Part shown: in pieces, positions 53,626-62,290 of the stretch
How the letters are laid out: each line of letters begins with the position of its first letter
Position numbering within the stretch: position 1 is the first letter of the stretch
Source: Phocaeicola coprocola DSM 17136
GTDB lineage: Bacteria; Bacteroidota; Bacteroidia; Bacteroidales; Bacteroidaceae
Length of the DNA stretch: 64,000 nucleotides
Direction: 5' to 3'
Assembly (NCBI RefSeq): GCF_000154845.1
Contig: NZ_DS981441.1
Coordinates: 38,474-102,473 of the forward strand
Made by a program: the position numbers and the translations under genes
The notes under the pieces: model-generated
Seen by the model: only the letters and a program-made list of their open reading frames with translations
Told to the model about the DNA's origin: nothing
The model's database searches: none

Positions 53626-53633
53626 TACATTTG
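53626..53633 (+). promoter_or_regulatory. -7 promoter box of a second candidate small RNA
   Basis: TACATTTG matches TAnnTTTG. A TTTG at 53596-53599 is further away (26 bases) than usual for a -33 element. Confidence 0.4.
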
Positions 53634-53637
53634 CAAT

Positions 53638-53705
53638 GTGATTTTTTTCATAGTATTAGATTTAAGGTTAACAAGGTTGGGAGAAAGCGTTCTCCCATTT
53701 TTTTT
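53638..53705 (+). ncRNA. Candidate small RNA upstream of the dprA 3' end
   Basis: About 68 bases between a -7 box and a strong terminator on the plus strand. The terminator TGGGAGAA-AGCG-TTCTCCCA (53678-53697) is followed by eight T. Neither dprA (minus strand) nor frdB (900 bases upstream, with its own terminator) needs this terminator. No ORF is credible: a GTG-started frame reads through the hairpin and overlaps dprA. Family unknown. Confidence 0.42.
53678..53705 (+). terminator. Intrinsic terminator of the second candidate small RNA
   Basis: Perfect 8-base stem with a 4-base AGCG loop and an uninterrupted T-run on the plus strand only. Confidence 0.8.
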
Positions 53706-53746
53706 GCCCTTTTCTTATTTTGTTCACGGGCTATGCTTTATTAATC

Positions 53747-54862
53747 TTATATCAGTTTATATACCCCTCCGGCAAGTGTACGGATTATTCCTTTCATTTC
53801 CAGCTCAAATAAAATGCCCGTCATTCGGTTGATGGCGATATTGCTTTCTACAACAAGTGTGTTTATTTGGATTCCGTCTGGGTGCTTTTGGAGTAAGGAT
53901 ACTATTTTTTCTTCATTTTCATCGAGTTCGGGGAATAACTGCCGTTGTATAACCGCAGGAGCTTGTGCTTCACTATCCCAGTTCATAGCCTTTATCAATT
54001 CCTCGGCACTCTGAAGCAATACAGCACGATTCGAACGTATCAGTTCGTTGCATCCAGCCGAATACATATCATTAATGCGTCCTGGAAAAGCGAAACAGTC
54101 GCGGTGATAACTTTCTGCTATTTCTGCCGTGATAAGCGATCCCCCTTTATTTGCCGATTCGATAACAATGGTTGCGTCACTGATACCTGCTACGATACGG
54201 TTTCGTTTGACGAAGTTCTGCTTGTCGGGATTTGTACCACTCATAAATTCGGTAAGCAGTCCTCCGCATTGTGTCATTTCGGCTGCTGTACGCCGATGTA
54301 CAGACGGATAAATTCTGTCCAAACCATGAGCCAGAACACCTATTGTTTCCATTTTATGTTGCAAGGCCGCACGATGAGCATGTATGTCAATCCCATAGGC
54401 CAGCCCACTGACAATTATTACATCCGGTAACAATTCTTTCAGTTCACCGATAAATCGCATGCATATATCTTTTCCATAATCAGTCGCATTACGGGTTCCC
54501 ACCATGCTGATGATATGACGCTGGTTCAAATCACTTGTTCCCCGGTAAAACAGGACAAGTGGAGCATCATCACATTCCCGGAGCCGGGAGGGATAAGCTT
54601 CATCATCACAAGTAAGACAGGCTATATGATTTTTTTCTGCGAACGAAAGCTCTGCTTCACAACGGCGCAAAACCTCCGGTGCATCGAATACAGAAGCGAT
54701 CTTCGGTGAAATGTCGGGAATGATATCTCCCAGATCCTTGGGATGGTCAAAAAGCATAGCAGCTTTTCCTTCCGTAGCATCCAGCAGCTTATGAGCTCCT
54801 ACAATACCGATTCCCGGAAGCTGAGTTAATGCCAGACGGCAAAGTAATTCATGGTTTTTCAT
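53747..54862 (-). CDS. dprA: DNA-processing protein DprA
   Basis: 371 residues. The Rossmann-like DprA core shows VGTRNATDYGKDI, VSGLAYGIDIHAHRAAL (the SGxAxGID motif) and NKGGSLITAE. A helix-hairpin-helix-like region leads (RLALTQLPGIGIVGAHKLL), and a winged-helix domain ends the protein (INRMTGILFELEMKGIIRTLAGGVYKL). DprA loads RecA on incoming single-stranded DNA during natural transformation and also occurs in species not known to be competent. The start overlaps the thioesterase gene by 4 bases. Confidence 0.95.
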   Translation of the reverse strand: MKNHELLCRLALTQLPGIGIVGAHKLLDATEGKAAMLFDHPKDLGDIIPDISPKIASVFDAPEVLRRCEAELSFAEKNHIACLTCDDEAYPSRLRECDDAPLVLFYRGTSDLNQRHIISMVGTRNATDYGKDICMRFIGELKELLPDVIIVSGLAYGIDIHAHRAALQHKMETIGVLAHGLDRIYPSVHRRTAAEMTQCGGLLTEFMSGTNPDKQNFVKRNRIVAGISDATIVIESANKGGSLITAEIAESYHRDCFAFPGRINDMYSAGCNELIRSNRAVLLQSAEELIKAMNWDSEAQAPAVIQRQLFPELDENEEKIVSLLQKHPDGIQINTLVVESNIAINRMTGILFELEMKGIIRTLAGGVYKLI

Positions 54863-55266
54863 TCTGAAAGATAGGGAGCAAAAGTCGTATCGAAAAGTTC
54901 ACTGTTGCCCAGTCGTCCGTTTATTACACATACGGTTTCTACCGTCGATTTAATGACAATTTTCATGTCGGGCAATCGGAATATGTCTTGATAGAATACA
55001 TATTTTATTCCTTCTTTCTTCATATACAGTTTCGAAACGAACTCGTCGCCACTTTTCAGAGGAGTTTTGAACGCCATAGTTAGACGTGCTACAACCGGAT
55101 CTATTCCTTCTTCGTGCAGTCGGGCAAAACTGATGCCTGTAGAAGTAAGAAACTCATGTCGTGTGTGCTCTATGTAATGTTGGTAATTGGCATTGTTTAC
55201 GATGCCTTGCAGGTCACATTCATAATCGCGCACCTTCATTTTCAATTCATAAATGTATTTATCCAT
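54859..55266 (-). CDS. Hotdog-fold acyl-CoA thioesterase (YbgC/4-hydroxybenzoyl-CoA thioesterase family)
   Basis: 135 residues. The segment RDYECDLQGIVNNANYQHYIEHTRHEFL (about 13-40) carries the family signature, with Asp18 as the likely catalytic residue, and the remaining strands of a hotdog fold follow. It would hydrolyse acyl-CoA thioesters; chain length and substrate are not determinable. It is translationally coupled to dprA (4-base overlap) and divergent from dus. Confidence 0.88.
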   Translation of the reverse strand: MDKYIYELKMKVRDYECDLQGIVNNANYQHYIEHTRHEFLTSTGISFARLHEEGIDPVVARLTMAFKTPLKSGDEFVSKLYMKKEGIKYVFYQDIFRLPDMKIVIKSTVETVCVINGRLGNSELFDTTFAPYLSE

Positions 55267-55291
55267 GGGGATGATTTTTTAATGTATTCTA

Positions 55292-55299
55292 CAAAGGTA
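55292..55299 (-). promoter_or_regulatory. -7 promoter box for the thioesterase-dprA unit
   Basis: CAAAGGTA is TACCTTTG on the minus strand, 26 bases upstream of the thioesterase ATG. It is back to back with the dus promoter, only 12 bases away. Confidence 0.68.
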
Positions 55300-55311
55300 A
55301 CGAATTATCCG

Positions 55312-55319
55312 TATATTTG
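55312..55319 (+). promoter_or_regulatory. -7 promoter box for dus; possible leaderless mRNA
   Basis: TATATTTG matches TAnnTTTG and ends 7 bases before the ATG at 55327, leaving almost no 5' leader. Confidence 0.62.
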
Positions 55320-55326
55320 CGGATGT

Positions 55327-56268
55327 ATGGAACAGAATATACCGGCAATTTATGCAGCTCCGTTGCAAGGGTTTACGGAGGCTGCCTGGCGTAATGCACA
55401 CGAACAGACGTTTGGAGGTGTAGATGCTTACTATACCCCTTTTATTCGTTTGGAAAAAGGTGAAATCCGTAACAAAGATAAGCGGGAAGTACTGCCTCGG
55501 CAAAATACAGTAAGTCATCTGATACCTCAACTGGTAGCTTCAGAACCTGAAGAACTGAATCAGCTAGCCGGCTTTCTGGCTTCAAAAGGTTATCGGGAGA
55601 TAGACGTTAACATGGGATGTCCTTTCCCGCTTATAGCCAACCGTGGAAAGGGATCGGGCATATTGCCTTATCCCGAAAAAGTTGCTGCGCTGCTGGATGC
55701 GATGCGTCAGTTGCCGGAAATCCGTTTCTCTGTCAAGATGAGACTTGGGTGGCTACATGCCGATGAATGGAAACAGGTATTACCTTTACTGAACGGCTCA
55801 GGGGTGTCTCAGATAACTCTTCATCCACGTATCGGAAAACAGCAGTACAAGGGAGAAGTGAACCGTGTTGCTTTTAAGGAGTTTTATGACTCCTGTGAAC
55901 TGCCATTGGTGTATAATGGAGATTTGTGTACACTAGAAACTGTTCAAGAGTTGCTGGAGGAATATCCACGATTGAAAGGTGTGATGCTAGGCAGAGGGCT
56001 GCTTGCTGATCCTTCGCTTGCCCTATCTGTTCGCAAAGGTCAATCTCCCGATAAAACAACATTATACCGTCAGGTATCTGCAATGCACGGGTTGATGTAT
56101 GAACATTATTGCCGGATTATTGAAGGAGGCGAGGCTCAGTTGCTTGCCAAACTGAAAACCATGTGGGAGTATTTACTTCCCGATATAGACAAGAAGAGCC
56201 GTAAGCTTATCTTAAAAAGTAATCGTCTGGACACTTATCTCAGAGCGGTAGAAGAAGCCTTGCGCTAA
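55327..56268 (+). CDS. dus: tRNA-dihydrouridine synthase
   Basis: 313 residues from the ATG at 55327 (MEQNIPAIYAAPLQGFTE). Longer open readings start inside the divergent thioesterase gene and are rejected because the promoter box lies at 55312-55319. FMN-dependent TIM barrel with VNMGCPFPLIANRGKGSGIL, where C98 in GCPFP is the catalytic cysteine, and with SVKMRLGW, ITLHPR and LVYNGDL as further Dus signatures. It reduces specific uridines in tRNA. Which of the DusA/B/C positions it modifies cannot be decided. Confidence 0.93.
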   Translation: MEQNIPAIYAAPLQGFTEAAWRNAHEQTFGGVDAYYTPFIRLEKGEIRNKDKREVLPRQNTVSHLIPQLVASEPEELNQLAGFLASKGYREIDVNMGCPFPLIANRGKGSGILPYPEKVAALLDAMRQLPEIRFSVKMRLGWLHADEWKQVLPLLNGSGVSQITLHPRIGKQQYKGEVNRVAFKEFYDSCELPLVYNGDLCTLETVQELLEEYPRLKGVMLGRGLLADPSLALSVRKGQSPDKTTLYRQVSAMHGLMYEHYCRIIEGGEAQLLAKLKTMWEYLLPDIDKKSRKLILKSNRLDTYLRAVEEALR

Positions 56269-56569
56269 TCAATAAGAATTTATCAGCAAGAAGTGACAAA
56301 AACATCGTCTTCTTTTTTTATTTTTTGTACGAAAGACGGGGACTTTCGTACAAAAAAAAGAGTAAATATGCTGATGTTTTTTGAATATGTGCAGATGTAT
56401 TTTCTGCATCGTTTTAATCAATTTGACTTCTTACCTTTTATGCTTTCATAGTTCTGGATTTTTCTTGGTAAATTAACTTCTTTTTGCGAATGCAACATAG
56501 TGACTTAGGCATTTTTGTACGTCATTATGTAAAACATGATTCATAATATCAAAACTAGAAGTAAGTGAT
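56269..56569. other. Intergenic region with a perfect 15-base inverted repeat
   Basis: No gene is visible. TTTTTTGTACGAAAG (56321-56335) pairs perfectly with CTTTCGTACAAAAAA (56343-56357) around a 7-base loop. The flanks are T on the left and A on the right on both strands, so a U-tract does not follow the helix in either direction. It ends about 210 bases before the ECF sigma gene. Confidence 0.5.
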
Positions 56570-57070
56570 ATGAATTTTGATAATTTGTTCAGATACCATT
56601 ACAGACCTTTATGCTTGTACGCCATACACTATATTCACGATGTAGATGCAGCTGAAGATATCGTGCAGGAGTGTTTTTCGGTTTTGTGGGAAAAAATGGA
56701 ACAGGAAGGTGGGGAGATCGTTAATATTAGGTCGTACCTCTATACGATGGTCAGAAACCGTAGCCTTGACTGGCTGAAACAAAGTAGTATGTTCGATACT
56801 AGTCTTTCTCCATCCGATCTGGAAGACAGGTTACCCGAGGAAGATGTAGAAGAACGTACGATCATGGAAGCACGTATCTGGACTGCCATTGATTCATTGC
56901 CCGACCGTTGCAGGGAAGTGTTTCTGTTGAACAAACGGGATGGCATGAAGTATAAAGACATAGCCGACAAGTTTCATATCTCCGTTCATACGGTTGATAA
57001 TCATATACAGAAAGCACTTCGACTGATACGTGAGGGAGCATATAAAGTATATACTTTCTTTTTCGGCTAA
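56570..57070 (+). CDS. ECF-type RNA polymerase sigma factor
   Basis: 166 residues. Region 2 contains DVDAAEDIVQECFSVLWEKM (about 22-41) and region 4 has SLPDRCREVFLLNKRDGMKYKDIADKFHISVHTVDNHIQKALR with the helix-turn-helix. This is the Bacteroides-family ECF sigma. It is followed after 72 bases by a FecR anti-sigma factor and a receptor with an STN domain, so it is expected to be released when the receptor binds its ligand and then transcribe this operon. Confidence 0.94.
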   Translation: MNFDNLFRYHYRPLCLYAIHYIHDVDAAEDIVQECFSVLWEKMEQEGGEIVNIRSYLYTMVRNRSLDWLKQSSMFDTSLSPSDLEDRLPEEDVEERTIMEARIWTAIDSLPDRCREVFLLNKRDGMKYKDIADKFHISVHTVDNHIQKALRLIREGAYKVYTFFFG

Positions 57071-57142
57071 AATTAGCTTGCTGGCAATAGTGAATTTCAA
57101 CCTTTGTACAGTCTTGTCTATGAAACTTAAAATCGAAGAAGT

Positions 57143-57952
57143 ATGAAAGATTTAGAAGAAAAATGTCTCCGGTTTGTACTGAAGCATTACCGTGTAAATA
57201 AACTTGATACGCAGAAGGCATTGCAGATTTTTAAGCACAAACATGCTATATCCGAAAGCAAGTCAGGTTCTGGTTCGTATGTGATGGCTTTTGCGGGGAT
57301 AGCGGCTGCCGTACTTTTGGTGTTTGTCATAAAGATATACCTGTTTACTGATGCGAAATGGACGGAGATTACGGCATACGAGCATCCGGTCGATTGCCTG
57401 TTGCCGGATAGTTCTGCCGTAATGCTCTATCCTCATTCTTCCATCCGCTATTGTTCTCGTGAATATTTGTCTGTCCGTCGGGATGTCCGTCTACGGGGAA
57501 AGGGTTTGTTTAGGGTTCGTCATCATGCTGCCCGGCCGTTTACGGTAAGTGGCAGATTGTCGGAAGTGAGGGTGTTAGGGACTCGTTTCTTGCTGGATGA
57601 AAGCCGGAATGATATGGCATTTGTACACGTTGAGGTGGGAAAAGTACAGTATACGGCTGTAGGACAACCGGATGCGGTAATTCTGACACGTGGAATGAGG
57701 GCGCAGGTTGTCAAAGGACAACAGAAACCTCAAGTACTTACGCAGAGAGCACAGACACGTAAAGGTAGCTTTGTGTTCAGCAATACGCCTTTGAAAAAGG
57801 TACTCGATGAACTTTCCAGGTATTACAATGTCCGTCTGACAGCTGACAATACGGATAAACGGCTGACTGCCAATTTTAATTCCCGAAGCTTGGATGAAAT
57901 AATCGAGATAATAGAAAAGGTGCTGAAAGTAAAAATTGAAAAGAAGAAGTGA
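57143..57952 (+). CDS. FecR-type anti-sigma factor
   Basis: 269 residues. A cytoplasmic N-terminal part (about 1-47), one membrane helix (about 48-66, VMAFAGIAAAVLLVFVIKIYLF), the periplasmic FecR domain (with LPDSSAVMLYPHSSIRY, VRLRGKGLFRV and FTVSGRLSEVRVLGTRF), and a C-terminal DUF4974/STN-like region (FSNTPLKKVLDELSRYYNVRL). It holds the ECF sigma and responds to the receptor. Its stop overlaps the receptor start by one base (TGATG). Confidence 0.92.
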   Translation: MKDLEEKCLRFVLKHYRVNKLDTQKALQIFKHKHAISESKSGSGSYVMAFAGIAAAVLLVFVIKIYLFTDAKWTEITAYEHPVDCLLPDSSAVMLYPHSSIRYCSREYLSVRRDVRLRGKGLFRVRHHAARPFTVSGRLSEVRVLGTRFLLDESRNDMAFVHVEVGKVQYTAVGQPDAVILTRGMRAQVVKGQQKPQVLTQRAQTRKGSFVFSNTPLKKVLDELSRYYNVRLTADNTDKRLTANFNSRSLDEIIEIIEKVLKVKIEKKK

Positions 57953-60552
57953 TGAGAACATTTTTCTGTGCTGTTCTGCTGTGTCTGCATGTGGCGGCGA
58001 ATGCTTCGTCCGAATCCACAGAGATGAAAAGAGTGATAGATACCATGCAGGAGGTATATCATGTAAGTTTTGTATACGATTCTGCTTTGGCTGATGTGAC
58101 ACCTGCGGGCAGACCGTTGCCCGACAAGACACTGGCGGAGAATCTGAATATTGTTTTTGGCGGGACTGGTATCAAGTGGGAAATCAAGGATGAATATGTG
58201 CTGCTGTTCAGGCAGAACAAGTATACCTTTTCGGGTTATGTCTGTCAGGATAATGGTGAATCACTGATTAATGTGACGGTGTATGACAAGACTACGCGTA
58301 CCGGAACACTGACTGATGAGCATGGCTTTTTCAGTATTACTTTACCCGAGGGGAAGCATGTGCTTCGTGTGTCTTATATTGGCTATGAGGAAGTGGTAAA
58401 GGAACTCGATTTGCAGTCTGATTATTTTGGAACTATTTATCTGAAGGAAAGCACAACGGCACTGGCAGGTGTGGAGGTTACAGCAAATCTGAATGATCCG
58501 CTTTTTACCACTCAGACCGGAAAGGTTTCTTTTACTCCCGAATTGCTGAATACGGAATTCTCTCTGTTGAGTTCTCCGGATCTTGTCAAGTCCATTCAGA
58601 ACTTGCCGGGTGTTTCTTCCGGTACGGAATTGCTTTCCGGGCTGTATGTACATGGCGGTCGGAATGATGAGAATATGTGTTTGCTGGATGGTACTCCGTT
58701 GTATCAGGTCAATCATTTGGGTGGACTGTTTTCGGCATTCAATACGGACGTGGTGAAGAATGTAGACTTCTATAAGAGTGGTTTCCCGGCTCGTTATGGA
58801 GGAAGAACGGCATCGGTCATCGATGTTCGTACCAGGGAGGGGGACATGAAAGAATATCATGGCACTTTTTCCATCGGACTGCTGGATGGCAGGTTCCAGT
58901 TTGAAGGACCTGTCATCAAAGATAAGACTTCGTTTAGTTTTGGTATGCGAAGGAGCTGGATGGATCTGCTGACCACACCTGCCTTGTGGATAGCGAATCG
59001 AAATTTTTCAGATAAAAATATTAAGACCCGTTACGTTTTCCACGATATCAATGCTAAAATTACGCATCGGTTTTCCGATCGGAACAAGTTGTCGCTCAGC
59101 GTATATTCTGCCCGTGATCTGTTCAAGTCGAGAGTGCTGCAACAGTTTCCGGAAGGATATATGTTCCAGAAGTACGAGGAACGGGATGAGAATACATTCC
59201 ATATCCGTTGGGGCAACTTGTCGGTCGGATTGAACTGGAACGGTCAGCTTACTCCTAAACTGTCGGGCAATGTATCACTGGTGTATGCCCGTAATCTGGC
59301 AAAGTATAGTTTCCTGTCGGACGAAAGCTATTATGAACAAGACAAGAGGGTGTCGATGGAACGGATGCAAAGAAGCAATTATTCGACGATTGATGATGTG
59401 GGTTACCGGATGGAGTTCAGTTATCGTCCGGCTGCGAGTCATCATATTCGTCTGGGTAGCAACTATTTGTTTCATTTGTATCATCCGCAGCGTATCGCTT
59501 CGCAGGATATAAGAGAAACGGCAGGGATTGCCGATACCTTGTCGTCGGCGGGTGAAGGTCGTTATCGGGGGAGTGAAATCTCTTTTTATGTGGAAGATGA
59601 TATGCAGCTGACCGAAAAGTTGCGGGTAAATGCGGGTCTGCACTATGTCTTGTATCGGGTTACGGGAGCGACTTATCATTCCTTGGAACCGAGATTATCT
59701 GTCGGTTACCGGCTTTTCGATTGGGCTACCTTGAAGGCTTCTTATACCGAAATGAGTCAGTTTGCCCATCAGCTTTCGAACTCTTATTTGAATCTTCCTA
59801 CTGACTGCTGGGTTCCTTCTACCAGTCGCATACGTCCGATGCGTTCACGTCAGGTGGCGGGAGGTATTTATATGAAGCTTCCATGGAACTTGAGCATGGA
59901 CATAGAAGGCTATTTCCGTATTACCGACCGTATGCTGGAATATGATACCGGTGGTAACCTGACACTTCCTGCCGATAACTGGGAGAAATGGGTGAGGGTA
60001 GGCAAAGGAAAATCGTATGGATTGGAAGCCTCACTGGCGTACCGTCACGCGAAGAATGTCTTTCAGGCCAGTTATACGCTGTCGTGGAGCAAGCAGAAAT
60101 TCGAAGATTTTTACCCCGACTGGTATGCCAGCAAGTTTGACAACCGTCATAAGCTGAACCTGATGTTCCGTCATAAGTTTAATAACCGTATCGATGCGTA
60201 CGCAGCATGGACTTTCCGTAGTGGCGATCGGGCTACTGTGCCTATGCAGTATGTAGAAAATCCTTCTTTGCCTGGAACCGTCCAGCCGTCTGATGCGGCA
60301 GGAAGCTGGGTCTACGAAAAGCCGAACAATATTACCCTGCCAGCCTATCATCGGCTGGATGTAGGCATCAATTTCCGGCGGACAACCAAACGAGGTTTCG
60401 AACGTATCTGGAATATCAGTATTTACAATGCCTATTGCCGGATGAATGCTTTCTATACTCAAGTAGAACGGCAGGCCGATGGTAGTTTCAGAGGCAAGGC
60501 GATAGGACTGTTTCCTGTAATTCCTTCTTTCAGTTATACTTTAAAATTCTAA
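57952..60552 (+). CDS. TonB-dependent receptor with STN signalling domain
   Basis: 866 residues from the ATG at 57952; an adjacent in-frame GTG is not preferred. Signal peptide (MRTFFCAVLLCLHVAANA), STN domain (about 25-85, VSFVYDSALADVTPAGRPL to EYVLLF), a carboxypeptidase-regulatory-like beta domain (FSGYVCQDNGESLINVTVYD), the plug (LPGVSSGTELLSGLYVHGGR, then LLDGTPLYQVNHLGGLFSAF) and a beta barrel. The STN domain is the part that contacts FecR, so this is a transducing receptor. It lacks the SusC signature, so it is a separate class from the susC above. The ligand is unknown. Confidence 0.94.
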   Translation: MRTFFCAVLLCLHVAANASSESTEMKRVIDTMQEVYHVSFVYDSALADVTPAGRPLPDKTLAENLNIVFGGTGIKWEIKDEYVLLFRQNKYTFSGYVCQDNGESLINVTVYDKTTRTGTLTDEHGFFSITLPEGKHVLRVSYIGYEEVVKELDLQSDYFGTIYLKESTTALAGVEVTANLNDPLFTTQTGKVSFTPELLNTEFSLLSSPDLVKSIQNLPGVSSGTELLSGLYVHGGRNDENMCLLDGTPLYQVNHLGGLFSAFNTDVVKNVDFYKSGFPARYGGRTASVIDVRTREGDMKEYHGTFSIGLLDGRFQFEGPVIKDKTSFSFGMRRSWMDLLTTPALWIANRNFSDKNIKTRYVFHDINAKITHRFSDRNKLSLSVYSARDLFKSRVLQQFPEGYMFQKYEERDENTFHIRWGNLSVGLNWNGQLTPKLSGNVSLVYARNLAKYSFLSDESYYEQDKRVSMERMQRSNYSTIDDVGYRMEFSYRPAASHHIRLGSNYLFHLYHPQRIASQDIRETAGIADTLSSAGEGRYRGSEISFYVEDDMQLTEKLRVNAGLHYVLYRVTGATYHSLEPRLSVGYRLFDWATLKASYTEMSQFAHQLSNSYLNLPTDCWVPSTSRIRPMRSRQVAGGIYMKLPWNLSMDIEGYFRITDRMLEYDTGGNLTLPADNWEKWVRVGKGKSYGLEASLAYRHAKNVFQASYTLSWSKQKFEDFYPDWYASKFDNRHKLNLMFRHKFNNRIDAYAAWTFRSGDRATVPMQYVENPSLPGTVQPSDAAGSWVYEKPNNITLPAYHRLDVGINFRRTTKRGFERIWNISIYNAYCRMNAFYTQVERQADGSFRGKAIGLFPVIPSFSYTLKF

Positions 60553-60557
60553 TAAGG

Positions 60558-61538
60558 ATGATGGTAAAATATATTTCTTTCATGATCATACTTGGGGTAT
60601 CCTTACTGTTTACATCTTGCGTATATCATTTCGATCTGGATGAGGCGGAAGGAATCCCTAAGTTAGTTGTATACAGTTATCCCGGGAGTGGAGATACAAC
60701 CGTGGTACGTTTTTCACGCAGTCTTCCAGTCACAGGCAAGGGGGAAATTGTTTCTGGTTTGACAGGGACGGATGTCCGGCTGGAAGTAAACGGTACACCT
60801 GTCGGTCTGTTGTGGACGGACAAAGCTTTACCGGGTGTTCCCGCCAAAAGTTATTATACGGTGCAGAGATACGAGGAAGGCGATCGTATCCGGCTGACAG
60901 CTTCTGCTGAAGACTTGGAAACAGTTTCGTCTGTTACGACAATTCCAGCTCCGTTTCCGTTGAATTCTGTTCATATGGAGCGAAAGCCATCCGATCCTGG
61001 TACGCTTCAGTTTCAGATAAACTTTACCGATAAGGCAAGTACAGTAAACTATTATGCCGTAACGGTGAAAGAAAGAGCAAAGTATTGGAGGGATGGAGAT
61101 TCACGGGTGTATTATGACGAAGAATATACGGCGTATATGGATTGGAATGATGAACCGCTCCTGAAGGTCTCAGCCGGTTTGGATGAAATTCTTATAGGTG
61201 ACTATACGTATTATGAGCAGTTGTATATTTGGAGCGATGAGAAGATTCAAGGGAAGAACTACACACTTCGGCTGAACAAAACTTATATATCCGATTATGA
61301 AACCTCTATTCAGGGTGAAGTTTATACAAACAGGAAACAATATAAGGTTTGTCTGTATAGTTTGTCGGAAGAGTTCTATCATTATCTGAAATCGATGAAT
61401 GAACAAGTAAACAATAAATTGGGAGAATCGGAATTGGCTCCTGTACGCCCTACCTATACCAATGTAGAGAATGGTTTTGGACTAGTAGGGGGCTGTCGGA
61501 TGATGCAGACAGAATGGATGGATGGTGTGAAAGAATGA
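60558..61538 (+). CDS. DUF4249 family lipoprotein
   Basis: 326 residues. The N-terminus MMVKYISFMIILGVSLLFTSC is a lipoprotein signal. The rest is beta-rich and matches the DUF4249 proteins that commonly sit next to TonB receptors in Bacteroidota, probably as a surface partner of the receptor (comparable in position to SusD, but unrelated in sequence). It starts 5 bases after the receptor stop. A second ATG directly follows the first. Confidence 0.85.
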   Translation: MMVKYISFMIILGVSLLFTSCVYHFDLDEAEGIPKLVVYSYPGSGDTTVVRFSRSLPVTGKGEIVSGLTGTDVRLEVNGTPVGLLWTDKALPGVPAKSYYTVQRYEEGDRIRLTASAEDLETVSSVTTIPAPFPLNSVHMERKPSDPGTLQFQINFTDKASTVNYYAVTVKERAKYWRDGDSRVYYDEEYTAYMDWNDEPLLKVSAGLDEILIGDYTYYEQLYIWSDEKIQGKNYTLRLNKTYISDYETSIQGEVYTNRKQYKVCLYSLSEEFYHYLKSMNEQVNNKLGESELAPVRPTYTNVENGFGLVGGCRMMQTEWMDGVKE

Positions 61539-61574
61539 GTTGGAAGTAATTGATTAAACACAAAAATTGATTGT

Positions 61575-62198
61575 ATGATAAAGCGTTTGACTGTTCTTAT
61601 ATTGTTATTTAGTGGCTGGCTAGTTACTTACGGACAGACAGGCCGTTCCTCAGGTCTGACAATTTATGGAGGAAAAGATATGGTAGGTTATGATATGGTT
61701 CCTCCATCAGCCGGGGTACCTCCTTTTGATGCTGGGAAGACTTATTTTGATTCCAGATTCTCTTTAGGTTTCGGTTATCGTTGGCGGTTGAAGCCGATTG
61801 ATTCCCGATGGTTTTTCGATTTTGCGATAACAGCCGGATATCATCGTTATAAGTATGGATTAAGCTATCTCTCTCCGGACGAGCACATAACTTATGCGGG
61901 AAATGCAGGAGTTTGTAATTTGTTGTCGGTTTCTCTCTCCGGAAGTGTGGGATATTATTTGTATAAAGGATTGAATTTGTCTGTAGGGGTAGAATCTGCT
62001 TATTATTTTTATGATAAAGATTTTGTAAATGTACCTGTGTTTGTACGTTTGGGTTATGACTTTGGTTGTATGGAAATTGCCATACAATATAAGCGGGGAA
62101 TGACTCGGAAATTTGATTTATTCCCTTTTGCGAACAACCGTTTGTCTGGCTGGGAATTGATGGTATACATACCTTTGTCTAAAAGAAATACAAATTAA
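61575..62198 (+). CDS. Small outer-membrane beta-barrel-like protein
   Basis: 207 residues with a signal peptide (about 1-20, ending VTYGQ). The mature part has alternating hydrophobic strands rich in Tyr and Gly (RFSLGFGYRWRLKP, FDFAITAGYHRYKYGLSYL, LSVGVESAYYFYDKD, VFVRLGYDFGCMEIAIQYKRG) and ends WELMVYIPLSKRNTN. The pattern fits an 8-stranded outer-membrane barrel. No family is identified. Last gene of the ECF/FecR/receptor operon. Confidence 0.72.
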   Translation: MIKRLTVLILLFSGWLVTYGQTGRSSGLTIYGGKDMVGYDMVPPSAGVPPFDAGKTYFDSRFSLGFGYRWRLKPIDSRWFFDFAITAGYHRYKYGLSYLSPDEHITYAGNAGVCNLLSVSLSGSVGYYLYKGLNLSVGVESAYYFYDKDFVNVPVFVRLGYDFGCMEIAIQYKRGMTRKFDLFPFANNRLSGWELMVYIPLSKRNTN

Positions 62199-62238
62199 TT
62201 GAAGGTACAGAAAACGTGCCTTCAACAATAAATTCATA

Positions 62239-62290
62239 AAAATATTGGTACATACCTAGTGAAATATTGGGCTATGTACCAATATTTTTT
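62239..62290 (+). terminator. Terminator of the ECF/TonB operon
   Basis: AAAATATTGGTACATA (62239-62254) pairs perfectly with TATGTACCAATATTTT (62273-62288), followed by more T. A smaller hairpin TTGAAGG/CCTTCAA precedes it at 62199-62225. Confidence 0.85.

Noticed and set aside
53638..53832. 64-codon plus-strand ORF starting with GTG
   Set aside because: It reads through a terminator hairpin and overlaps the end of dprA; hydrophobic composition comes from the T-runs.
55114..55326. Longer start for the dihydrouridine synthase
   Set aside because: It overlaps the divergent thioesterase gene and lies upstream of the -7 box at 55312-55319.
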